DNA of 64,000 nucleotides from Foliimonas ilicis (lineage in GTDB: Bacteria > Pseudomonadota > Alphaproteobacteria > Rhizobiales > Rhizobiaceae), in contig NZ_JBDUUH010000018.1 in the NCBI RefSeq assembly GCF_039939195.1, positions 50,657-114,656 of the forward strand, read 5' to 3'. This document shows, one piece after another, positions 53,305-62,674 of the stretch; the stretch's first letter is position 1, and each line of letters starts with the position of its first letter. The notes beneath the pieces are model-generated. The model was given only the letters and a program-made list of their open reading frames with translations, had not been told where the DNA came from and did not search any database. Made by a program: the position numbers and the translations under genes.

Positions 53305-54840
53305 ATGGCAGACGAAACGGCACGATTGGATGCAGTGCGGCGGTACGCCGTAGGGAACACGGTCCCCGAGGCGGCGTTTGACAGTATTGTCACCCTTGCG
53401 GCCGAGCTTTTGAAAGCGCCAGTCGCACTTTTTAGCGTCATCGATGCTGATCACATATGGTTCAAGTCGAGACATGGGCTGCAACTAGATCACATGGACC
53501 GGGAACCGGGTCTTTGCGCCTCCGCGTTGTTTCAGGATCAGCCTTGGCTGGTTTCAAATGCGTCGAAAGTTGCAGCCGCTCGGGAGAACCGCCTGATCCG
53601 GGAGTTCGGAATGAACTCTTACGCTGGCGTTCCCCTTGCGGTGAAAGACGGTGTCAGGCTCGGCACACTGTGCGTCATGGATCGAAATTCGCGAGAGTTT
53701 CCGACGTGCGAGATAAGCATTCTCAAAAATCTCGCATCGTTGATCGTCGATCGCCTAGAGCTTCGACTTTCGGCCTCAGAGGCTGCCGACGCCGCCGCAA
53801 AAGCGACGAAAGATCGGGAAGCTGCCCTTCAGCGCGCAAACCAGTTGGTGAGGGACGGCAGGTTACTTGCCGCAATCGTACAATCTTCACAGGACGCTAT
53901 TGTGAGCAAGGACCTCAATGGCATTGTCACCTCGTGGAATCGGGCTGCTGAGGAGATATTTGGTTACTCGGCAGCAGAGATGATCGGGCAATCTATTACC
54001 CGCATCATTCCCAACGACCGACTGGAGGAGGAGATCTATGTCTTGGATAATATCAGGCGAGGTCAGCGCGTCGAGCACTACGAAACCCTACGCCGCCGCA
54101 GCGACGGAAAGCTAATCCCGATCTCCCTGACGGTTTCACCCATCAAGGGCGACGGCGAAAGCGTCTTGGGAGCTTCCAAGATCGCCCGGAATATTACTGA
54201 ACGGCTCGACAATGAAAATCGCATCCGCGCGCTGTTGAGGGAGGTCAACCATCGGGTGAAGAACCAGTTTGCCGTCATATTGTCGATGATTAGGCAAACA
54301 GGCAAGCGGGCACAGGATTCCTACCAGTTCGAGACCAAAATCCGGGAAAGGATCATGGCGCTGGCCCGCTCCCACGATCTGCTAGTGAGCCACGATTGGC
54401 GCGGCGCGCCAATCGCTGACGTGTTGAAGGCGCAGAGGGAGACCTTTAACCGCTCAGACCGGATCACCGCCTCTGGGCCATCAGTCATGCTCTCGCCGAT
54501 GGCCGTCCAGTATCTAGGAATGGCTTTTCACGAATTGGGAACGAACGCGACCCTATATGGAGCATTATCGGCCGGTCCCGGAACGGTCGAGGTAGCATGG
54601 ACCATCATCCATAGAAATGGCGTTCAAATGCTTGACCTAAAGTGGACAGAGACGGGTGTTCCGGCCCATCAGGCCATCGCGCATGCCGGTTTTGGCAAGA
54701 CCATCCTGGAACGCATCACGCCGACGGCGCTAGGCGGAACAGGCACAATTATCCGGCAGAACGATGGATTGACGTGGCACCTTGTGGCTCCTCTATTCTT
54801 GTTGGAGAGCGAGACACCAGACGCGACTCTTGCGCCTTGA
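53305..54840 (+). CDS. GAF-PAS HWE-type sensor histidine kinase
   Basis: About 511 residues, soluble. GAF domain (about 15-165; ALFSVIDADHIWFKSRHGLQ), coiled linker (DAAAKATKDREAALQRANQL), PAS (about 190-310; QSSQDAIVSKDLNGIVTSWN), then the HWE kinase core. The phosphoacceptor is REVNHRVKNQFAVILSMIRQ; YLGMAFHELGTNATLYGAL and LKWTETGVPA complete the ATP site. HWE kinases are typical of Rhizobiales and often feed the PhyR-EcfG stress pathway or light/oxygen signalling. No response regulator is adjacent. An EcfG-like promoter precedes it. Confidence 0.9.
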   Translation: MADETARLDAVRRYAVGNTVPEAAFDSIVTLAAELLKAPVALFSVIDADHIWFKSRHGLQLDHMDREPGLCASALFQDQPWLVSNASKVAAARENRLIREFGMNSYAGVPLAVKDGVRLGTLCVMDRNSREFPTCEISILKNLASLIVDRLELRLSASEAADAAAKATKDREAALQRANQLVRDGRLLAAIVQSSQDAIVSKDLNGIVTSWNRAAEEIFGYSAAEMIGQSITRIIPNDRLEEEIYVLDNIRRGQRVEHYETLRRRSDGKLIPISLTVSPIKGDGESVLGASKIARNITERLDNENRIRALLREVNHRVKNQFAVILSMIRQTGKRAQDSYQFETKIRERIMALARSHDLLVSHDWRGAPIADVLKAQRETFNRSDRITASGPSVMLSPMAVQYLGMAFHELGTNATLYGALSAGPGTVEVAWTIIHRNGVQMLDLKWTETGVPAHQAIAHAGFGKTILERITPTALGGTGTIIRQNDGLTWHLVAPLFLLESETPDATLAP

Positions 54841-54904
54841 TGCGCCGATGCCCAGGAGCGGGGATCATGTTCACTTTGCCCGGCGATAACGGCGAGCACT
54901 TGCT

Positions 54905-55230
54905 AGTCTTGGTAGGCTAGGCCCAGCGTGGCGTCGGGAATGAGGTCGAGATCAACGTCTGAGTCGAGCACCTCCACGTCGCGACCGATCAAACTGCCGG
55001 CGATTGTGAAGGCGTCCGAGCCGGCAAAGGCATGCGTCGAGGCCGGCGTTGTGTGGCCAAAGGCATGTCGCCAGCCGATTATGCCATTAAGGCGGGCATT
55101 GGCCAGAGCGAGACCGATCGCGGCTTCGTCGCGAATGCCAATCGTCGCGAAGGTGACGCCGGTAGCGCCCGAAAGTGCCGCAGCTCTCGGTGAATCCGCC
55201 GGTCCTCACATTGACATGGGCCAGATTGAC
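54905..55230 (-). pseudogene. Autotransporter beta-barrel fragment
   Basis: Minus-strand reading ALSGATGVTFATIGIRDEAA, IGLALANARLNGIIGWRHAF and GHTTPASTHAFAGSDAFTIA matches the outer-membrane barrel of autotransporters (WRHAFG, pairs of strands). About 105 residues of a barrel near 280. The last strands and the whole passenger are absent, so it is not functional. Confidence 0.65.
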
Positions 55231-55470
55231 GAAGGGCTGGCGACATAATCAGCCGACAAGCTGTGGTGAAGCCGATAAAGCCGACGGATCGGCTGGTTTC
55301 TATGTCGTGCCAGGATTAGGCGAATTCGCGGTGCAGCGATCGATGCCCGTGGCATTGCCGTCGCTGTCGGTGGATCCCACGAGCCATAAGCCGTGCCTCA
55401 TGCGCTCAGGCCGGGGTTTGATGGCCGTCGGCGAGAGCAAGCACCGGACCTCCGGGCGTCACGCTTCAAT
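55231..55470. other. Gap with no supported gene
   Basis: About 240 bp between two remnants. Short frames only. Confidence 0.4.
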
Positions 55471-55840
55471 CTATGGTCGAATACAGTTCAATTCCAGAAC
55501 TTCGGCCAGATGAGATCGCTCTGCGGATGTGCCACCGAATAAATCCACCAGTGCTTGCGCCCGTTTACGCTTGTCATCAACGTTCTCGTGCGCGGGTGTG
55601 ACCTGATTGAAAAGCAGCTGTATCAATTCAGTGTCGGATATGTCCGGATGTTCAAGTCTGGCTTTTTGAAGTGGCAATATTCCCTCCCAAGGCCAGAGCA
55701 AACAAACGCCGATCGTCGGCAGTCGCTACTCCAACGTGGATCAAGGCGGTTGGCATTGTACGATTAATGAGCAGGTAAAATCTGCCGGTCAATAACATTT
55801 TTAAAACATCAGCTTTTGCATAATCTCGGAACGAAACCAT
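55471..55840 (-). CDS. Hypothetical protein, possibly frameshifted
   Basis: Two minus-strand frames overlap near 55660-55700. One begins MVSFRDYAKADVLKMLLTGR and continues YLLINRTMPTALIHVG. The other ends with HPDISDTELIQLLFNQVTPA and SAERSHLAEVLELN. Together they would make one protein of about 120 residues joined by a one-base shift. Neither half is recognised. Confidence 0.35.
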
Positions 55841-56382
55841 CGTTGCAGGTGGCTATATTCAGACCGACGCCGGTCACTATGGAACTATCCGTCCAAGAGC
55901 ATTGTTAGCTCGCCACTCAGCGCAGACTGAATACGCGATATTTTTCGACCTGCACGATGACGATGAACTTTTGTGGACAAACCGGCGTTGAATGTAGCAC
56001 TTGGGAAGTGATGCGCAGTGTAGCCATCTTGGTGCTGCCGAGTGTAGCAGCCGAAGAGAGCTACCTAACGGTAAGAGCGGCTGTTTTTGGTGTCCGTTCG
56101 TGATGACACAGGCCAACCGGTTTTCGCCGAGAGAAAATCGGGGCAGTTTCGGGTTGGCTGGCCAGATTGGTTGTGACTGGCTTGTTCCTCTATAAGGCGA
56201 TCAGCATCCAAATCGCTCCATTGCTCACGTTACTGCGCTGGATGATTTTACCTTTGCTGCAGCATGTCGATTTCTTTCTTGTGGTGGCGCGGCATCGCGT
56301 AGTGATGGTCGCATATAAGGCCAACAGATTGATTTTCTTCTGTTTCCAGTATTCGATGCAGAATTAAACGCGAGGAAATCCG
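55841..56382. other. Gap with no supported gene
   Basis: About 540 bp of lower GC. No domain or clear signal was found. The promoter of the gene at 56383 lies at its right end. Confidence 0.4.
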
Positions 56383-56748
56383 ATGAGACGCACATCCTTG
56401 ACGATTGCAGTCGCCACGATTGTGGGGACATGCAATGCGACATCGATTATAGACCGCGATCCGGAAGAGATTAGCGAAAGCCTCGCGAAGTTGACGGTTG
56501 CCGCTTTCTATTGCGCTGGCAACTTACGCATTCAACACACCGCTGTCGATCTTGTGTGGGATATCCAGCAGTTGATGACAGGTGTCGATCCTGACAGCGA
56601 GGTAGGGAAGAAGCTTCATGCCGATCAGGCAAACGCGGTCGAAAAAGTCGCGAAGAAAAACGTTCATGTCTTTTGCAACGGTGTGCTCGCCGACTATGGC
56701 CCGCAAGGCAATGTCATTGCCGGACTAGTTTTCGTCCCTAGAAGATAG
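56383..56748 (+). CDS. Exported hypothetical protein
   Basis: 121 residues, with GCGAGGAAA before the ATG and a short signal-like start (RRTSLTIAVATIVGTCNA). The mature part has two Cys (AAFYCAGNLRIQ, VHVFCNGVLADYG) that could pair. Helical otherwise. Function unknown. Confidence 0.6.
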   Translation: MRRTSLTIAVATIVGTCNATSIIDRDPEEISESLAKLTVAAFYCAGNLRIQHTAVDLVWDIQQLMTGVDPDSEVGKKLHADQANAVEKVAKKNVHVFCNGVLADYGPQGNVIAGLVFVPRR

Positions 56749-56751
56749 ACA

Positions 56752-56786
56752 AAAAAAACGCCTCCCGCTCTTTTCGGAGGGCGGGG
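56752..56786 (-). terminator. Rho-independent terminator-like hairpin
   Basis: Seven pairs with one bulge (CGCCTCC against GGAGGGCG on the plus strand), followed on the minus strand by eight T. It would stop minus-strand transcription, though no minus-strand gene was identified upstream. It may also weakly serve the exported protein gene ending just before it. Confidence 0.5.
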
Positions 56787-56855
56787 CATTCACCCGCAGT
56801 AGCATACAGCAGATACCATCCAAGAAAGGCCGAAAACTGCCTTTCAAGAGCCGCA

Positions 56856-57163
56856 ATGCTAAATACCATAACGCGATCGAGCAGGATTCAGTTTCGCAAG
56901 ATCTTTTTCATCTTCTGCGACGGAGAATGCGAACCCAACCCCGGCGCCGGCGGATGGGGCGTTGTCGTCTATCGCGATGGCGTCGAAGTGTACTCTGAAT
57001 GCGGCGGTGCTGATCCGGCACCCAACAACATCATGGAATGACGGGCGCGTTGATGGCTCTTCGCTGGTTGGATGATCGCGGAGTGATCGAACCAGTGGCA
57101 GGCAGGCCGGAAGAAGAAGGGCTGGCGACCACGGGGCGCGAGGCCACACTGGCTCTGCGGTAG
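56856..57163 (+). pseudogene. rnhA: Ribonuclease HI, frameshifted and truncated
   Basis: FIFCDGECEPNPGAGGWGVV carries the first catalytic Asp, and NNIME the Glu. One base is then missing (GAA-TGACGG where a GAA-CTG-ACG-like sequence is expected). Homology goes on in the next frame as LMALRWLDDRGVIEPV and then ends. The rest of the enzyme, with the last catalytic residues, is gone. Confidence 0.75.
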
Positions 57164-57269
57164 GCCGATGGCGGAACAGCATCGATACGCGATATAGAGG
57201 TGGGAATATGAAGCGGCGGACATTTTTCGAAGGATTTGGCATGTGGGGCATAAAACAAAGGAAAGCGGC

Positions 57270-57464
57270 GTGACCGATCCGAAGATTGAAACTTTGCAGG
57301 GCTCAGCTAACATTCAAACCGCAGCGCAGTGGCTTGCCGTCATGCCGGACGAGAAACGTCCGCAGCCGCTGGTCCCGTATCTCAAGCGTGAGTTTGGGTT
57401 GAGCTCTGGTCAGGCAATTGAGGCTATGAGGGAAAGTTGGTTAATTAAGGCGCGGGCGTCGTGA
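57270..57464 (+). CDS. Small conserved-type hypothetical protein upstream of the ACP gene
   Basis: 64 residues from a GTG with AAAGGAAAG upstream. AAQWLAVMPDEKRPQPLVPY and LKREFGLSSGQAIEAMRESW form a compact helical domain with a basic end, similar in look to small rhizobial proteins with a DEKRPxPLVPxL motif. It ends 29 bp before the acyl carrier protein start. The two may be co-transcribed. Function unknown. Confidence 0.6.
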   Translation: MTDPKIETLQGSANIQTAAQWLAVMPDEKRPQPLVPYLKREFGLSSGQAIEAMRESWLIKARAS

Positions 57465-57493
57465 CAGCAACGGCGAACAACACGGAGGGGAGC

Positions 57494-57733
57494 ATGACTT
57501 CTTCAATCAACGAACGTGTGACGAAAATTGTCAGCGTCTGTCTCAACGTGAAGCCCGAGACGATAACACCTCAGTCACATTTCATCGACGATCTTGGCGC
57601 AGACAGCTTGGTCTTAGTCGATCTCCTGATGGCTCTCGAGGATGAGTTCAACATCGAAGTGCCAGACGAGGATGCCGAGCAGTGCTTAACAGTCGGCGAC
57701 ACCGTCAAATATATCGGAACAGCAACAGCATGA
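57494..57733 (+). CDS. Acyl carrier protein
   Basis: 79 residues from the ATG with GGAGGGGAGC upstream. The phosphopantetheine Ser is in FIDDLGADSLVLVDLLMALE, followed by DEFNIEVPDEDAEQCLTVGD, the standard ACP fold. No fatty-acid synthesis gene is near, so it is an orphan ACP copy and probably serves a special lipid or secondary product. MTSSINERVTKIVS is a normal start. Confidence 0.88.
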   Translation: MTSSINERVTKIVSVCLNVKPETITPQSHFIDDLGADSLVLVDLLMALEDEFNIEVPDEDAEQCLTVGDTVKYIGTATA

Positions 57734-58217
57734 CGGATGCCGGAGCAAACCTCAAATGCGCAGGTCTCCGACAGGCTTTCTTACCGACCGCGATAAACGG
57801 CAAATCCGCAGGACGATATAGACTGGAAAGGCAGTGGCCCCGATTAGCGCTGCGGCCTTCATCCTTTAAAACAGTCAATTTGTTACGGCCGAACTGCACG
57901 CGAGATATGTGGCAACTTCGGCAAAATCATCGTGCATTCTTGAGTAGGATGGCATAAAATTCGCTGTTCTCGCTCTCTGCGTTAGCCAAAATAGCGAAAC
58001 GTGTGTGTCGGCTGCTGCGCTTAGCCCTCGAGTCAGCGATGTTTGCAGTACAGTCGTGCAAAATGTGGGCCGCAGGCGACGTGTTTTAATCATTTCTTTT
58101 AGCAGAGTAAAAGGCACAAAAGTTAAGACGACCGCCGACTTTTCATGACTGCAGTGCGTAGCGAAATGCGTCGCCAGAGAGAGCACAACGCAGCGGCATA
58201 AATCAGGTTCGCGCGGA
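57734..58217. other. Gap with no supported gene
   Basis: About 480 bp with short, random-looking frames. Confidence 0.45.
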
Positions 58218-58538
58218 TCAGGGGTTCGGGTTTTGGATGCTAGCAAGATAGGCCAGCAGAGCATTTACCTGCTCTGCGGAGGCCTCAAACTGTGGCATGT
58301 CAGGGTGGCCTGCATAAATACCTTCTGTGAACGCTTCCTCTAATGCATCGAGCGGATAGCGCGCCGAAAGCTCTCGCAAGGGTGGTGCTTCGGCGTGGCG
58401 GCTAGCATCGTCTGTCGAGATTGCGTGGCAGACTACGCAGTTCTGTTCAGCGATCTGTTTGCCTTTCTGAACGAGTTCGTCAGCTGACGCTGGAAGAACG
58501 AATGCCACTAACACGGACGTGAGGGTGAGTCTTTTCAT
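58218..58538 (-). CDS. Small periplasmic c-type cytochrome
   Basis: 106 residues from the chosen Met with GTGGGGGT upstream. The signal peptide is KRLTLTSVLVAFVLPASADE. The heme motif is AEQNCVVCHAISTD, and the axial Met lies in HPDMPQFEASAEQVNALLAY, as in class I cytochromes c. An upstream Met would add 44 residues without a signal. It should carry electrons in the periplasm. No oxidase or dehydrogenase gene is adjacent. Confidence 0.85.
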   Translation of the reverse strand: MKRLTLTSVLVAFVLPASADELVQKGKQIAEQNCVVCHAISTDDASRHAEAPPLRELSARYPLDALEEAFTEGIYAGHPDMPQFEASAEQVNALLAYLASIQNPNP

Positions 58539-58582
58539 ACCCCCACAGTGGTGCAAAACTGTTAACCGACTGTTTCGGTTGC

Positions 58583-58660
58583 GTAGGAGTTTAGTTTCAG
58601 CAGGGTAGCGCACGCGATTCATACCCGCCGGTCGTCGGTTCAATCCCGACCCCGCGACCA
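58583..58660 (+). other. Degenerate tRNA-like sequence ending in CCA
   Basis: The 3' half is convincing: T arm GTCGG-TTCAATC-CCGAC, then CCCGCGA and CCA. Upstream there is a D-arm-like AGGGTAGCGCACGCGATTC, but the 5' acceptor strand that should pair with CCCGCGA is missing and the anticodon stem does not close. It is probably a tRNA remnant, such as is left at integration sites. Confidence 0.4.
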
Positions 58661-58814
58661 CTTCTGTCATAACTCGATAACTATCGACATCTGAAACCGC
58701 CCAAAAGCGGGGTTTTGGCGCTCGCAGTGCCCGAAGGTAAATGCCGCTGCTCGAACGTGATGGCTAGATAGTTCCAGCGCATCGTTAGCCGTTCGCCCAA
58801 ATCATCGGCTCTTA

Positions 58815-59117
58815 TTGGCAAACGGTATCATTCATGAGTCTATCATACCAAAAAATCAATTGCCCCATCCTTTGGCTGCGGCGGTAGATTTCGAAAAGCT
58901 CTACGCTTTCGTTGATCGTGAGCGCGCGCGCAATCCTGCTGTCATGGCTTTCCCTGTCCTATTCGGCTTCACCGTTGCCGGGGCCGGTGCGGCAGATTGT
59001 AAGGCCTTTTTCGGGAGGTCCCCAAAGGGAGGCTTCCAATCAGAGTACTGGCACGCCCTACTCTGTGCCTTCATTGGCTTTTGGATCGTGACCCGCTGGG
59101 TCAGATATAAGGGGTGA
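58815..59117 (+). CDS. Unrecognised small frame
   Basis: 100 codons from a TTG: AAAVDFEKLYAFVDRERARN, PAVMAFPVLFGFTVAGAGAA, YWHALLCAFIGFWIVTRWVR. The last part could be a membrane helix. No ribosome site is apparent and the family is unknown, so this may be chance or a remnant. Confidence 0.3.
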   Translation: MANGIIHESIIPKNQLPHPLAAAVDFEKLYAFVDRERARNPAVMAFPVLFGFTVAGAGAADCKAFFGRSPKGGFQSEYWHALLCAFIGFWIVTRWVRYKG

Positions 59118-59694
59118 GGCTCTTGCATCTTCTGCGCCGCAGGGTGGTACGACTGGAAGTCGAGTTCGAGGTTTTCCCTGTCGCGAATTTGCGCCACCAA
59201 TACACGCCGCTGGCTGGTTGATGCTATGCTAGACAAGCATTCGATCCTGCAATTCACGGTCGGGCTTCAGCTATTGGCTGGCCGGGAAACGTATCGAAGA
59301 ACGATCACGATCCCACATAATGCCGCTGTCGGACCGGCGCTCTGCACCGTATCCACAAGATGGGCTTTCCGATCCGCGTCACAAGTTCGTCGATCAGCTT
59401 TGATATTACGCCGTCTGTCAGTCTGGTGCCGTTCAAAACGCAACCGCCTGTGGATTTGGGTGAGGCCCAGCACATGAGCTGTGGGACTGTAGAACTGGGC
59501 CTCGTGTTGCGGGGTCTGCAACGCGGGCCTAATGGCATACTCCAGAAGATTTCGGAAGAGAGATTTTGGCCATCACGACAAGGCGTATGAATGTAGAAGA
59601 CCCCGCGACCTTGGGCGAAGAAGGTGCGGGGTTCTCTTGATTGCACATTGGCTCGTGCGCAGTCGCAGATATAGGAATTGACAGTTAATAATTG
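59118..59694. other. Gap with remnants and a dispersed repeat
   Basis: A minus-strand reading near 59330-59450 (LTDGVISKLIDELVTRIGKP) looks protein-like but has no start. The right half holds the second copy of the dispersed repeat. Confidence 0.4.
59475..59545 (-). repeat. Dispersed repeat, copy 2
   Basis: Minus-strand ATGCCATTAGGCCCGCGTTG, CAACACGAGGC and AGCTCATGTGCTGGGCCTCA pair with copy 1 at 49164-49243, in inverted orientation. Confidence 0.6.
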
Positions 59695-59877
59695 CTAAAT
59701 CGGTTCGTCTGGCGTATCAGCAATGTCATTAAGCTTCATCGCCCTGATTGCACTCAAAGTCGCTGTGATGCCGACACCAGCGGCGACCATTTCATCGAGC
59801 ATACGGTCAAACAACTTTGCCAGCGCTTGGTCTAGGTCAGGCGTTTCGGGCTTGGAGGAGATTGAGTTTTCCGACAT
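59695..59877 (-). CDS. Small hypothetical protein
   Basis: 60 residues: MSENSISSKPETPDLDQALA, KLFDRMLDEMVAAGVGITAT, LSAIRAMKLNDIADT. Short, acidic and helical. GAGCG precedes the ATG. Unrecognised, but the composition looks coding. Confidence 0.5.
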   Translation of the reverse strand: MSENSISSKPETPDLDQALAKLFDRMLDEMVAAGVGITATLSAIRAMKLNDIADTPDEPI

Positions 59878-59899
59878 GTGACGCTCGTGATTCAACAAT

Positions 59900-60390
59900 T
59901 ACAATCTACTCAAAAGCAGAGCGATGGAAAGTCAAGGAGCCGAGAATTTAACTTTTCTCAACAGGCACGCGACATAAAAACCGACTGAGCTAACACTGGA
60001 ACACGACGTGTCTGTCTTAAATTGATCCTCGCTACGGCGCGCGGTCTGGATGCAACTCGCCGAAGTCACATCGATCGACGAGGTGCAACCGAGCCCCGCC
60101 CTCTACTCGCCGTCCGAAGGCAGGCGGTGTCCTAAATAATACAAAACATTGCCTACAAATCACAATATGTCTGGAGCGGAAAACGAACTCGCAAAATTCG
60201 TATCATTCGCCGGATTGCTTCCTGGCGTTATCGTCAGGGCATTCTTTCGTTGATCTATCTCATGCACCGCCAACTGCCGCCGCTGTTTTTAGCTGGGTCG
60301 GCAATAGTTGAGATCCGGCTGGAGGGGTCTTCAATCATCAAACCGGGCCTCGTTGCTGCGCGCGTCGTCACAGCAAATGGTCAGCGAACC
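59900..60390. other. Gap with no supported gene
   Basis: About 490 bp downstream of the SemiSWEET gene. No strong terminator was found. Confidence 0.4.
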
Positions 60391-60711
60391 TCACAACTTT
60401 TTCGGATAAAGCTTTTTCGAGATTTTTTCACGCTGGCTTACAGGCAGCATTTTCATAATCAAGATGAAAAGTGAAAAGCAAAAACAAGCCATGTTGGTCA
60501 GAATGATAGGCCATTCAACGCGCATCATTCCGAATAATAACCATAAAGAGAAACCAATCACAGTGACCGAGTACATTCGGGCGGAAATTGCCGCGGTTTC
60601 GCCAGTCTTAACGATTTTCCATGCCTGAGGAACGAAACTCGTTACGCTACACAGGGATGCGAGATAACCAACGATCAGGGCTATATCCACAATTACTCTC
60701 ACGTTGCGCAT
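60391..60711 (-). CDS. SemiSWEET-type sugar transporter
   Basis: About 106 residues with three membrane helices, the bacterial half-size SWEET. The features are YLASLCSVTSFVPQAWKIVK with the conserved Pro-Gln pair, TAAISARMYSVTVIGFSLWL and LTNMACFCFSLFILIMKM. SemiSWEETs form dimers that let sugars pass down a gradient. A GTG seven codons in is an alternative start, giving a more usual length. It lies 125 bp after DUF6766 in the same direction. Confidence 0.8.
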   Translation of the reverse strand: MRNVRVIVDIALIVGYLASLCSVTSFVPQAWKIVKTGETAAISARMYSVTVIGFSLWLLFGMMRVEWPIILTNMACFCFSLFILIMKMLPVSQREKISKKLYPKKL

Positions 60712-60835
60712 CAGCGATGCTTGGGTCTTTGGAGCAAGGACTGGGCGACGACATGGCCAAGTCCAATGCGAGCTGAACGCCAGACTGGACATCGGGCTCA
60801 GCAGAGTCGCTTCCCACAAGCAGCCGATACTGCGA

Positions 60836-61468
60836 TCAGGTACCCGTTTCCTTGTTATCAGCGCCGGCTGGTTTAGATTCAGGTGATCCCTTATGTCTCA
60901 AGAAAATTGACAGAACGACGAGGACGGCCGTTGATAAAAACTCAGACTGCCAGTTCTGGAACGATTCAAACCACAGTTGGGAATCCATGAGATAGCTGCT
61001 GAGTGTCTGGGCCTCGACGCCGTGCCGTATCGCTTCCTCATTTGCGGCGATCAGGCTGAAATAATAATGCAGAAAGAACGAAGTAATGAACAGAAGTGCC
61101 ATCGTCAGACCCAGAGAATGTTCATAGAGCGTCGCAAGCAAAGGGGCACGACGTTTCCACGGTGCTTTATCATTGGAGCGAGTTGGGTTATCTGGGTCGC
61201 GTGATTCCGAGGAGCCGCGCTGAAAAAGCACTGCCGTCAAGACAACATAAACAGCCATCTGCAGAAATTCACTTTCCCAATTTTCAAAAAGTGTCGAGAG
61301 AAAATTTCCGCTACAAACATACGCAAATAGTCCAAGACCCATCTTTCCGTGATCGACCAATTCTTTGTTGAAGGCATTCTGACCAGTCAGGATCATCCCA
61401 AACGCTGAAATAACAAACATTGCGCTCAAAGCGAGCGACAGGCCATTATCCCTCACAAATGTCTTCAT
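60836..61468 (-). CDS. DUF6766-family membrane protein
   Basis: 210 residues with four membrane helices. A duplicated motif, FENWESEFLQMAVYVVLTAV in the first half and FQNWQSEFLSTAVLVVLSIF in the second, shows an internal repeat. The protein also has HSLGLTMALLFITSFFLHYY. This fits the DUF6766 family, which is often near stress genes in Rhizobiales. It starts 33 bp after the alcohol dehydrogenase, in one operon. Function unknown. Confidence 0.82.
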   Translation of the reverse strand: MKTFVRDNGLSLALSAMFVISAFGMILTGQNAFNKELVDHGKMGLGLFAYVCSGNFLSTLFENWESEFLQMAVYVVLTAVLFQRGSSESRDPDNPTRSNDKAPWKRRAPLLATLYEHSLGLTMALLFITSFFLHYYFSLIAANEEAIRHGVEAQTLSSYLMDSQLWFESFQNWQSEFLSTAVLVVLSIFLRHKGSPESKPAGADNKETGT

Positions 61469-61501
61469 ACCTCAGTTCCTTACTGACCGCGCTGAAGAGG
61501 C

Positions 61502-62674
61502 TTAAGGGTTCATCACCACCTTGATGCAGCCGTCCTTCTTGTCGCGGAATGTCTTGTAAAGATCAGGACCTTCCTCAAGCGAAGCGGTATGTGTGATCAC
61601 AAAGGAGGGATCGATCTCACCATCGACAACCTTCTGCAGCAAAGGCTCAAGATAGCGATGCGTATGCGTTTGCCCCATTTTGAAGGTCAGGCCCTTATTC
61701 ATGGCCGCCCCAAACGGAATGTGGTCAAGCATGCCGACATAAACGCCGGGTACGGAGATTGTCCCACCTTTGCGGCAGGAATAGATCGCTTCGCGCAGGA
61801 CATGTGGACGATCCGTGCCGATATGAAGCGCGGCCTTTGCCTTATCGAGCATGGCATCAGCGCTTGCACCGGCATCGGATTCCGTTCCGACACAATCGAT
61901 GCATCGATCCGGTCCGCGGCCTCCTGTCATCTCCATAAGAGCGTCATAGATTTTGACGTCAGCAAAATCGAGCGTTTCGGCTTTGCCATATGATCGCGCC
62001 ATCTCAAGGCGCTCTGGAACGGTATCGATCGCGATGACCCGGCCGGCGCCGAGCATCCAAGCACTCTGGATCGCAAATTGGCCGACAGGCCCGCAACCCC
62101 AGATCGCAACGGTGTCGCCAGCTTCTATTCCGGCATTTTCGGCAGCCATATAGCCGGTCGGGAAAATGTCTGAAAGAAACAGAACCTGATCGTCTTGCAT
62201 GCCATCGGGAACTTTGATGGGTCCCACATCTCCGTATGGAATGCGCAGATATTCCGCCTGGCCGCCGGCATATCCGCCCAGCAGATGGGAATAGCCAAAT
62301 AGGCCGGAAGGCGAGTGTCCCATTGCCTTTATGGCTTTATCAGCGTTGCGGTTGGACCGGTCGCACAGAGAAAAAAGCTGTTTTTTGCAAAAATAGCAGT
62401 CGCCGCAGGCAATATTGAAAGGAACGACAACGCGGTCGCCGATCTTGAATTTGCTGTGTGCTTTACCGACTTCAATCACCTCACCCATGGTTTCGTGACC
62501 AAGAATGTCGCCAGACTCCATCGTCGGCATGTAGCCATTCATCAGATGCAGGTCTGAACCGCAGATCGCGCATGAGGTGACTTTGATAATGATGTCGCGA
62601 TCGTCCTCGATGATCGGGTCGTCAACGCTCTCGTAGCGAATGTCTCCTTTGCCGTGCCATGTAAGCGCTTTCAT
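61502..62674 (-). CDS. Zinc-dependent alcohol/formaldehyde dehydrogenase
   Basis: 390 residues. Catalytic zinc ligands are in SCAICGSDLHLMNGYMPT and ILGHETMGEV, and structural zinc Cys in CGDCYFCKKQLFSLC. The NAD-binding fold has VAIWGCGPVGQFAI with Asp in RVIAIDTVPERLE. The insert with GGYAGGQAEYLRIPYGDV is that of the glutathione-independent formaldehyde dehydrogenase-like group. AAAGGAATGGAAA precedes the ATG. It probably oxidises a small alcohol or aldehyde under stress, with DUF6766 next in the operon. Confidence 0.92.
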   Translation of the reverse strand: MKALTWHGKGDIRYESVDDPIIEDDRDIIIKVTSCAICGSDLHLMNGYMPTMESGDILGHETMGEVIEVGKAHSKFKIGDRVVVPFNIACGDCYFCKKQLFSLCDRSNRNADKAIKAMGHSPSGLFGYSHLLGGYAGGQAEYLRIPYGDVGPIKVPDGMQDDQVLFLSDIFPTGYMAAENAGIEAGDTVAIWGCGPVGQFAIQSAWMLGAGRVIAIDTVPERLEMARSYGKAETLDFADVKIYDALMEMTGGRGPDRCIDCVGTESDAGASADAMLDKAKAALHIGTDRPHVLREAIYSCRKGGTISVPGVYVGMLDHIPFGAAMNKGLTFKMGQTHTHRYLEPLLQKVVDGEIDPSFVITHTASLEEGPDLYKTFRDKKDGCIKVVMNP

